Source of the DNA: a virus
DNA length: 64,000 bases
Reading direction: 5' to 3' (one strand)
IMG/VR virus record: IMGVR_UViG_3300029319_000002
Location: 62,001 to 126,000 of that record
Below, piece by piece: positions 12,712 through 24,700 of this stretch; the first letter of the stretch is position 1; the number at the start of each line of letters is the position of its first letter. Both the position numbers and the translations under genes were made by a program. The notes beneath the pieces were generated by a model, which was given only the letters and a program-made list of their open reading frames with translations, had not been told where the DNA came from and made no database searches.

Positions 12712-15700
12712 ATGTATATCAATCTAGAAGATCGCAAAGTATTAATTGAAGATGTAGTTTCCGGGTTTGTTCCAGATTTTATTCTGGAAGAGAATCCACT
12801 ATTTTTAGAATTTTTAAAATCATATTTTAAATCCAGGGAAGCATTTGGATCTGATATTGATATAATAAGAAACATACTACAATATCAAAAATTAGAAAAA
12901 CTTTTTTCTATTAAAGAAACCACTACATTATCTTCTGATGTCACTGAATTTGCCAATACTATCACAGTAGCATCCACAGAAGGATATCCTTCTAGATTTG
13001 GTTTAGTTCAAATAAATGATGAAATTATAGCATATGAGAGTAAGACTGATACTCAATTCAAAAATTGTTTTAGAGGTTTTAGTGGTGCGACGGAATTAGG
13101 AAAGTATACTGATAGGAACACATATACTTTTAAAAATACAAATGCACAAAGACATTCGTCTGGAGATGTTGTAAAAAATATTAGTATTCTATTTTTAAAA
13201 GAATTTTTATTTTATTTAAAATCAAAGTATTTACCAGGATTTGAAAATGTTGATTTCTATCCAGGAGTTAATGAAGAACTAGTAATTGCTAGCATTAAAG
13301 ATTTTTATTCTTCAAAGGGAACTTTTAATTCATTTGAAATTCTTTTTAGGATTTTATATGGAGCAGATCCAATAGTCTTCTTACCAAAAGAAAAGATTTT
13401 AAAACCCTCAGCATCTGAGTATATCAACGCTACTGAATTAATTGTTGAAGTAAAAAGTGGAGATATTAATAATATTAAAGGATCAACAATTTTTCAAGAA
13501 AGTAATACTATCCTTGATGTAGAAGAATCTGAGGGTGTTGTTTTTGATGTCAATTTCTTAGAATCAATTCAAATACCTGAAAGATTTTTTGAGTCTGGAA
13601 CCTCTTCTCAAAGTGGAAATATTATAACTGTTGTTTCAGCAGATCATGGATTGAGAAATGGGAATTCGGTATATATTAAATTTTCAGAAATTGATGGTGG
13701 AGGCACATCTGAAAGTAAAGTATACACCCAGGTTTTAGTTGTTGATAATGACACTTTTCAGGTTTTTAGTTCTACAAGTAAAATAGTATTAAATCAATCA
13801 GCTAATATTAATACTATTATTGAAAACACTAATGACATATACAAAATAAAATTAAGTAGAGTTGATGGAAAATTTTATTTTGCAGGAAAGACTCTTTTAA
13901 GAAAATTAGTTTCTCCAAACGATACTGCAGTTTTTGTAGACTCTACTGTTGGATTTCCTGAAAGTGGATCAATAGAAATCAATGGGGATACTGTTCAATA
14001 CACTTCAAAATCAATTAATGCATTTAAAGGATGCACCGGAATAGATGTTGCTGCCAACATAGGATCTCAGGTTACTTCTAATTTGACAGTAGTATCTTAT
14101 GAAAACGGTGATAAAGCAAAACCAGTTGTGATGAGAATTGTTGACTCTACTACTAATGAATTATCTAATGATAATATTATTGTAAAAAATAATACTAAAC
14201 TAAAAATAAAAAGTATTGGATCTGTAGAAAGTAACTATATTGCTGATAGTTTCATCCAAAATACTCCAGTAGAGTATGAGGTTGCCGATGTAGATTTAAT
14301 TAGCAATAAATTACTTTTCAAATCTCCTCATAATTTTCTTTCTGGTGATAGAGTAGATATAAAAGATTTTTTTGCAGTCAATGAAAATGGAATAAGAAAT
14401 AAACTTTATTTTACTAACGTTCTTATTACAACAAATATTAATACTCCTAATCAGATAGAAATAACTCAACCAATAAATCCAACATTAGATGGTAAAAAGG
14501 TTGTAGTTTCTAAGTCACTTCAGTTTGGACAAGTTTCCCCAGATTTTCAAAACTTAGATAAAGAACCTGCTAACGTTCAAAGAATTTTAAAAGATAATAA
14601 TAAAAATTATTATGCTGCAACAAGCTCTATTCCAGAGTTTTTAATTTCACTAAATCCAAGATCTAATAGTACAGTAAAAACTTTTACAACATCTGATGGA
14701 AGTTTAGTCTTTGGTTCAGATGATTCTTTAATTTTTAATGTTAATCACAATTATAATTCTGGTGATAAAGTAAAATTTATAATAACAGGATCTCAAAAAT
14801 CTATTGATCAAATTGCATATGTCAAAAAAATTGATCAGCAAACACTAAAATTATCACTATCGGCATCATCAGTAGATTCTAATGATTTTATTGACATTGA
14901 TTCATATAAAACCGATGCTGGTGGGAGTAATTTTACGGTAACTTTAATTAGAAATGAGTTTGCAGATAGAACTACAGAAGATCAGCAACTTATAAGACAG
15001 ATCAGAAGTAATAATAACTTTGGTGAAACTTATGATTTTGATATGAAACCATATCAACCATTTGGTGTTTTGGTTGATGGAGTTGATTTATATCCACCAT
15101 TTACTACAGATGAAATTAATTATGGTAAGATAGAATCAATTACAACATTAGATGGTGGATCAGGATTTGATATTATCAATAAACCAGTAGGAATTTTTAC
15201 CGGAACAACAACCGGAATTGGATGTAGTGTAAAAATATTTGTTGAAGGTGAGATTCAGGATATTTTAGTTACAAACAAAGGAAAAAATATCAAAAATATT
15301 CCTAATATAAAAGTTTTAGGTGGAAATAATTCTGATGTAAAATTGACTCCAGTTTTAGTCGAAGAATTTATTAGTAAAAATTTCTCACCCACAAAAGATG
15401 TAAGTCTAATCAATGATACCATTACATTTTCAGATGGGCATGTATTTGAAACGGGAGATAGAGTAAAATATAATTTAGTTGGAATTGGTACTTCCATTGG
15501 AATTAGTGGTGGAGGATCTTTAGTAAATAACTCGGAATATTTTGTTATTGGTATAAACACCACTACAATTAAATTAGCAAATACTAAATTAGAATCTTTT
15601 AATGGTACTGCTATTAATTTTGGAAATACTTTAGGATCTGGATCACAGAAATTAACATCAGTAGATCCAAAAACAATTTTAGATAGGGTTGATATTACTA

Positions 15701-18700
15701 GTCCCGGTACATTCAAAAATCACGAAATAGCATTTAGCACTATTATTGAAGAGTATCCTCCAACTAAAACTTACTCAAAGATTTTAAAAGGAATAAATCA
15801 AGAATCAGATTATTTTTATTATAGAGATCACGGATTCTCTACTGGTGATTTAATTCAGTATACTTCAGCAAGCACCGTTATTGGTGGTTTAGTAAATAAC
15901 AATTATTATTATATTATAAAACTTGATGAAGATGCATTCAGACTAGCACATGCAGGATCTAATATTGAATCTCTTTCAAAAACAAACTTTGATGATAATT
16001 TATTTGTAAAGATAACTTCAATTCCTGTTTCGACGGGGCATGTATTTAAAATACCTCCAATTACCTTTACCATAGAAGATTCTATGGCAACTGTAGTTCC
16101 AACCATAGAACCAATCATTCGTGGAAAAATTAAGTCTGTCACTTTAGATAGTTTTGGACAACAATATGGATCACAGGTTGTGAACTTAATTAGATCTCCT
16201 AAACTTGAAATCAGTAAAGGAACTGGAGCAATTGTCAATTTAATTATATCTAATGGAAGAATTGATAGTGCTTATGTTGCTAATGGTGGATCTGGATATT
16301 TTAATACACCCAATTTAATTGTAAATCCTGGGAATAGTTCTGGAAAATTTGCAAAGTTATTTGCAAGAGTAAGTAATGGCATCATAACTGCTGTGGATGT
16401 TATTTCTGGAGGATCAAACTACGACAATACATCTAGTGTTACGATAGAAACACCCGGATCTGGAGAAAATTTTGATATTCAACTGCAAAAATGGAAAGTA
16501 AATACCATTGCTAAAAATGTCCTGAATGCAAATGGTGATTTTACTAATAATGAATATTATATTATTCCTGGAAGAGACTCTACAAATCAGATAGTCTCTT
16601 CATATGCTCCTAAAACTCTTAGATCTAAGTTTGGTGATACTGAAAATAGATCCGATTCTGATATTGCAGGTAAATCTTTCCCACACTCAAAAATTGTTGG
16701 GTGGGCTTTTGATGGAAATCCAATTTATGCTCAGTTTGGATATAAAAATGCTACATCTACATCAGAGGGTGTCAAAAGAATAAAGAGTTGTTATACTTTA
16801 ATTCCACCAGACACAATCAATGCAGATCCGAATAGACCTAATATAAATGATTATTTTATTGGATATTTTATTAATGATTATTATTACGATAATCAAATTG
16901 GTGATCTTGATGAATTTAATGGTAGATATTGCATCACTCCAGAATTTCCAGATGGAACTTATGCTTATTTCTCAACAATAGGTGCTAATGGTAAACCTGC
17001 TTTTCCATATGCGATTTATGGATTAAAAGATAGATATTCTTCATTTAATTTAGATTATCTAAAATCTAATCAATCATACCTGCAAGATATACAAGATGAA
17101 TTAGTTACTTGTACTTCCACATATTCTTTTAAAAATGAAATCACTAATTATCCATTTTTAAAGAATGAAATCAATAAAGAATTGTTAGTAGTACAGGATC
17201 AAAACAAATCAATTTTAAAAAATCTTAAAGTAGTTGATGCTGGTAATAATTATAGAGTTGATGATACTGTAGTAGTAGAAAATGATGAAATATTTGGAAA
17301 AAATGCTAAGGGATTGATTACTTCAATTAAGGGAGTAGGAATCAACACAATAACTACAGTAAGAACTGGAATATCAACAGTATTTTTTGACATTAGACCC
17401 AATTTTGTTAGAGCAATTGTTGAAAAACCACATAACTTTGTTGATAGGGATAATGTTAGGGTTATTATTGCTGGAATTAATACAAGCAATTTTACCTTCC
17501 TGAACAATACTTACCCTATTAATGTAGATAAACCAACAACAACTCTTATAGAATCTATTCCAAACGCTGGAGTAACCACAGAATTAAAAATATCTGATAG
17601 TGTTGAATCTCTAGGAATATTTGTAGATGATTTTATTAAAATTGATAATGAGAAAATGAAAGTTCTCAGAGTTGACAATGATTCTAATCAAATTAGAGTT
17701 CAAAGAAATGTTGATGGAACAACGATAGCATCTCATACAGCATTTTCAAACGTAAATATTTTACCATCTACGTTTGATTTTACAACTGGAATTCAAACAA
17801 GTATTTTTACTCAAAAATACAATAAAATTTATTTTAATACATCTAACGTTGGTATAGGATCAACCACAACCACTATGATTGATTTTGTAGGAATACAAAC
17901 TCAAATAAAAGTGCCATTTAAGAGATTATATGCTCCATCTCATAAATTTGAAACAAATCAAGAAGTGACTTATAATTTTGATACTGTAAATGGGATAGGA
18001 TTAACTGTATCGGACACGTCAGATCTATCTCAAACTAGAACTTTGAATAATGGTGATAAATTATTTGTCGTGAAATATGATGATGATTATCTAGGGTTAA
18101 GTAGTGAAAGAGTTCTTCTTGGAGCAGGATATACTGCAATCACATATGATCCGGGATTTTATTTCCCGGTTAGCATGGTTGGAGATCCGTATGATCAATC
18201 ATTAACTTTTAATAAATTGCCTGTTGGTGAAGCATCTGAATTACAAACTACAATTGATACTGCAAAGGTTCATGGACTATCTTTGAATGATAAGATCAAA
18301 TTAAATGTAAAACCAAATTTCGTAAAAGAATATCAATTATTTTTTGATACAAATTACAATTCATTTAAACTTCCTAATTTATTTGTTAACTCTGGATTTT
18401 CTTCTGCACAAAATACAATTACATTTAATAATCATGGACTCAAAACAAATGATAGAGTCATTTACACTGAAGAAACGGGAGATTCATTAGGACCAGATTT
18501 TGTTGATGGGGACTTCTATTTTGTTAAAGTATTCTCTGAAAATACTTTCTCTCTAGGTAATACTAAGAATTCTATTTTAAGGGATGATGTTTTAAATATA
18601 ACTGCAAATAGTGGATCCTATTCCCTGTCACCATTAGATCCAAAAATAACTGCGGTTAGAGGATCTAAAGTAAAATTTGTTGGTGTTGCTACTTTACCGG

Positions 18701-21700
18701 CCTCATTGCAATTCTTTGATGTAAATGAACCTAAGTTAGGTAAAGATATTAACACTTCATCCTTTAGTTTTACAAACGATAGTATAGAGATTGACACTAC
18801 AGATTTACCTTCAGAGATCTTCATTTATCCTAAACAAAATGGATTTTCTCTAGGTAAGTCTGGAGCATCTATAGAAGTAATTGAATCTGTATATAATAAT
18901 GAGTATAAAGTAACTGGAATATCTTCTAATACTCAATTTAATATTGAACTTTTTTCTGATCCTTCCATCTTATCATATGGATCAACAAATTCTTCTCTTG
19001 AATATAGTACAACTTCAAATACTGCTTTGGGTCCTATTAATGACATCAAGATAATTAATCGTGGATCACTATTTTTATTCCCTACAGGCATTGCCACAGT
19101 AAAATCCAAAACTGGAAATAATTCTATTATCAATTATGAACTAGAAAAAAGTGATGAGGGAACAAATGTAACTCGTCTAATAAATTCGATTTATGATTTT
19201 ACATCTGATAAAACATATACATTAAATGCAGATGTTCCTTCAATTGTATCTGTAAGATCTAATAACAAAATCGTAGGAATAAGAGTAACTGATTCTGGTC
19301 GTGGATATATTGAACCTCCTAAAGTTAAGATTTTGAATCAACCAGATATCTATTCAATATCTAATTTATCTGGAAATTCTGTGGGGTCTGTTAATCTAAT
19401 TTCAAAGAATAATGGAATTCTATCAGATTCTGTTACTGTCTTTGCAGATTTTCATACCAATGGTGTACAAGTCACTAGGGTAACAGTAGAAGCAGATAAT
19501 ACCAGTATTAATTTATTCATAAAAGAACCAAATAATGGATTTTCTGAATTTCCATTCGCATTAAATGATGAAATCTATGTTGATGGAATTGTAGCAGAAT
19601 CGGATAGCGGAACTGGATTTAATTCAAGTGATTATGATTTTAGATTCTTTAAAGTAATTGGAATAACAACAACTCCAGGATCTGCTAATGTAAGATATTC
19701 AATTGCAGGGACAGCACAGACTGCAGGAACTTTTGATTCTCTTAAATCTTATGGTAGAGTAATTAAAAAAGAAGATCTTGCAAAATTTGAAGCCTTGTTA
19801 GAGTCTTCAAATTACACTCCCGGTGAAATTATTACCAGCAATAGTGGATTTTCTGGAAAAATTGCTAATGATGGATGGAACTCTAAAAATAAAATTTTAT
19901 CCATAATTGAACAAAATGGTGAATTATCTGTCGGAGATGTATTAACGGGAGCAGAATCTGGTGCAAAATCCATAATTAATTCTACAACCGATTACCAGTC
20001 AACTATAGTTAGAAACTCATTATCAAAAAATGAAATTGATGTCGAAGATGGAATAGGTAATTTAAATGAGGAGGATCAAGTTCTTCCCGATAACTTCTAC
20101 CATCAATCTTTTGCATATGATATTATTTCTGATGTATCTCTAGACAAATGGGAAAGTACGGTAAGTAGTATTAATCATATTTCAGGATTTGAAAAATTCG
20201 GAACTTTTGTTGTAAATAATGACGTTGGTATAGGAGTTAGTTTTGGTGAGGGAAGCGCACAATCTAGTATTGTTGTCGTAAATGAATTAGTTAATCTTAA
20301 TACAACATATCAATTTGATTTAGCAAGTGAAAATATTATAGACACAGGACTATTTTCATTATCCAACGAAATTGCATTTAATTCTAGGAGAATAACAGAT
20401 AGTATCGAAGCAAAAACTAATCGTGCTGTACTGATTGATGATATATCACCAAATTTTACAGGTGAGTATGATGCAGATGATGGAGGACAATTTGTTGGTG
20501 TAACTTCATTTAGACTGACTACTAGTGAAACTGGAATTACTACATCGTTATTCGTCAAATATTTTGATTCTGCTGCAACTACTGTTGTTAGTGTTAGTGA
20601 TGATAAGATTACTATTCCATCTCATAACTTTAGTACAGGTGAACTTCTTGAATATAGTGTAGAAGGTGGAACACTTATTTCTATCGGTTCTACTGATAAA
20701 ACTCTAGCAGGAGTTACAACTACTAAATTACCAAGTCAAGTATTTGCTATTAGAATTGATGATGATAATATCAGACTTGCAGGTTTATCATCTGATGCTA
20801 AGAGTCAAAGATATTTTGATATTAGTGCTGTTGGATCTGGATTACAAAAACTTACATCTACAACTCAAAATACTAGATGTATGCTTCTAATTGATGGTAT
20901 TATTCAGAGTCCATTATCAACATCAGACATCAGTGCATCTATAGCAGGTTTTGTTACATCTAGTACAGAAACTTCTATTCCTTTAGTTGGAATTACATCT
21001 ATTAACACTAATAGTTTGATTCAGATTGAGGATGAAATAATCCGAGTAGATGTTGTGGGGTCTAACACTGTACAGAACTTGCTTACGTACAGTGAGCGTC
21101 TTGATGAGTGGACAGCTGGTAATAATACAACGGTGACTCCTAATGCAGTTACTGCACCTGACGGGACCCGTACCGCTGATCGTGTTTACAACCTAAACGC
21201 AGGTTCAACTTTTGTAGGTATTGGAACAATCGATATTGGTACTACTTACACAGCTTCTGTGTATGCAAAAGCAGTGACATCTGGGACCAACAATAAGTTT
21301 ACTTTTAACATAGGTGGGGGTGTAGACAATGCTTCATCTCAGTTCACTACGACTGATGAATGGCAGAGGTTTACTTTTACACATACGCCCACATCAGTGT
21401 CAGCTGCGCCAACTAACAGGCTATATATCAATAACGAAGGTGACGGTTTTGTCTCTGACATCTACGTTTGGGGAGCCCAACTTGAAGAATCTTCAACTGC
21501 AAGTAGATACATTCAGTCCGTAGAATCTTTTGTTTCCCGTGCATCTACTGCAACGTATGTGGATGATACGACTGGGTTGGTCACTACTGCTGCTGTAGAT
21601 ACTGCACGTTACGAGGATGGTAAACTGATTCTAGAAGATGCTAGTACGAACTATGCTCTAAATTCTGACTCTGCCCTAGGGAGCACAATAGGATCAACTC

Positions 21701-24700
21701 TCGTCGCTACTACGGAGAATATTGTTTCTCCACGAGGTATTGTTGAGACAGTAAGGAAGATTACAAAGGGTGGAGGACTTAGTGTTTATAGAATAGGTAA
21801 TGCAAGTGCTAGTGCCCCTGATGCAGTATATGCAATTAGTTTTTGGGTTAAGATGGCTTCCACCGGTACACCTGGTTTTAATATTGACATTAATGATGTA
21901 GCTCCAACATCACATCCCGAATTTTCACCCGACCAAACTACTACTGAGTGGAAACGTATTGTTGCAATTGGTGGGTTTAGGGATGATGGTGGTGCAGCTG
22001 GGCACAGGTTCTTCGACATTAACCTCACCGCATCCAACGATGTACCCCTTTACATATGGGGTACTCAGATTGAACAAGCTGAATTTGCAAGTTCTTACAT
22101 TCCAACCACCAGCAGTGCCGTAACCCGTGCTGCGGATGTATCGACCAGCACAACCGGTTCTGCAAGTATTGTTACTGCTGAGAGGGGTGTATTAGGTTCT
22201 GTTGCTGGAGAACATGCTGTAGGTTCTGCTACGACCGTTAGAGAGGGTCAGTATATCATTAGAGATGATGTTGTTTTCTTTGATAGTCCTCCTCTAAGTG
22301 GAGTGAATACAGTATTTAATTTTGAGCAAACTGGAATTCCCACAAGTTTCTCAAGAATGAGATTTCATGGAAGAGTATTCAGTAGATTAAGTTATGAAAA
22401 TAATAAAATCTTTGACGATATTTCTCAACAGTTTGATGGTACTGAAAGTGTATTTGAATTACTTTCAAATGGAGACTCTACGGAGGATATCTTCTCATCT
22501 GCTGCAGGTATTTTAACTGGTACAGATGTTAGTAGTGGTGTAATTCTACTGAATAATATTTTCCAAGTTCCAAGTATAGATTATGATCTAGTTGAAAATG
22601 TTGGAGTTGGTGCATCCGTTGAATTTACAGGAACTTCTGCCAAAGAAGATCTTCCTAAAGGTGGTAGAATTTCAGAATTTACTATTGAGAGAGGTGGTGG
22701 ATATCAACCCCTCACTAGAGCAAGTGCAATTATTGATACGTCTGCCGGACAATTATCAGGTGGTTCTATTACAGGACTAACATTAGTTGAAAGGGGAAGT
22801 GGATATCGTGAAGATACATTAGTAACGATTCACAATTCAAATCCAGGAACTGGTGCTACAATTCATGCTTTAGTTGGAACTGGAACATACACTGGAAATA
22901 GTGTAGGAGTTCAAACTTTTACCTATGATAATTCAATTGGAATAGCCACAGTAGGAACAAATTCTGCACATGGATTACTGATTGGAGAACTGCCAAACGT
23001 AAATCTGACAGGTATAATTACTAATATATTCCCAGGTGAAAATAGAATTGAAGCATTTGGAGTATTAGATATTATTGATACTCAAACTTTCATTATAAGT
23101 ATTGGGACAAGTTCTACAAGTTATTCATATTCTAGTGGAGGAAACGTTTCTCCAGGATCTAATGTCGGATTTATAACAGGATTTAGAATTGATAGTGGTG
23201 GATCTAATTATACCTCAGGAAATAGTCTTCTTCCCATTATTCCATCACCAAAATCATACTCTCAACTATCTTTACAGGGTGGTTCTGGAAGTGGAGCTGT
23301 TGGTGATTTAGTCATCATTGGTGCAGGAGGAACAACCTTTACATTTGAACTTACTGATAGTGGAATTGGATATAGGGAAAATGACGTATTGACTATTTCT
23401 GGAATTCCAACTTCACCATACTATAGTGGAACTCACACAGATTTTAGTTTAACTGTAGATAGTACACTTAGAGATAAATTCTCCGCATTCACATTTGGTG
23501 AGATGCTTTTATTTGATGATATATCTTCACAGGCAAATGGTGGAAGAGTTTCATTTAGTTTGACAAGAACTGTTGATGGAACTAAGTCCTTAGTAAGTTT
23601 AGATGCCGTAGATGGGGCAACATTTGATATTAGAAATAATTTACTCGTATTTGTCAATGATATTTTACAAATACCTGGAGTTGCTTATAAATTTAATGGC
23701 GGAACGAAGATTACTTTCACTGAGCCACCAAAAAAAGGATCTAAAATTGCTATCCTATACTATAAGGGATCTGATGAGGATATTATCGAAATTGACATCT
23801 TAGAGACTGTTAAAAAGGGTGATTTACTTAGATTAGATAAGTATGACCCACTTAATCTTGATCAACAAAATCAAAGACGTGTATTTGATATTTTATCATC
23901 TGATGTTGCTGAAACAAATAATTACAGCAATGTTGGACTTGGAACTGATCCAGAATTATTGAGACCGATTGATTGGACTAAACAATCTAGAGATTTAATT
24001 ATTAACGCTGAGATAATTTATAAAACAAGACCTGAATTAATTACCAAACCAATACCAAATACTAATATTATTAAATCAATAACAACATCAGATTCGGAGA
24101 TTTTTGTTGATACTGTTAAAAATTTTGAGATAGATTCTTTATCTGAAATTGATAATGATTTATTATTAGTTGATAATAGTTTTGGTCAATATGTTGGTGC
24201 ATCCGCAACAATTACAGTTTCTGAAAAAATTGTTCAAACTATTTCTGTGTCTGCTGGTGGATCTGGATATTATGATGCTCCAAATGTTAGTATATTCAGT
24301 CCTGTACCTCAGGAAAAAATTACTGGAATTGCCTGGGATGGAGATGATAATGTTGGTATTATAACTTACTCTACAGATACCAATATTGGAGTTAATCCTC
24401 TAGCAGTGGAGACCGCTTCTATTGATGCCGGTGTCGTTGTAACTGTTGAAGATGGAAGTTCATTATCAATTAATGGAGTTCAGTTTATTGGCAGAGAGTT
24501 TAATTCTATCCAATACTCAACATCCGATCAACGATATGTCGTTGTGGGTGATAATGGAATTGTTGGATATAGCACCGTTACTGAAAAAATTAATCACTTA
24601 GTTCAACCTGCAGGATCCGAATTATTCAATGAAAAACTCAACGGAAGTGCTGCTGGTGTCAAAGGATATGGTGAAGTGTATTACATTGTTGGTGATGGTG

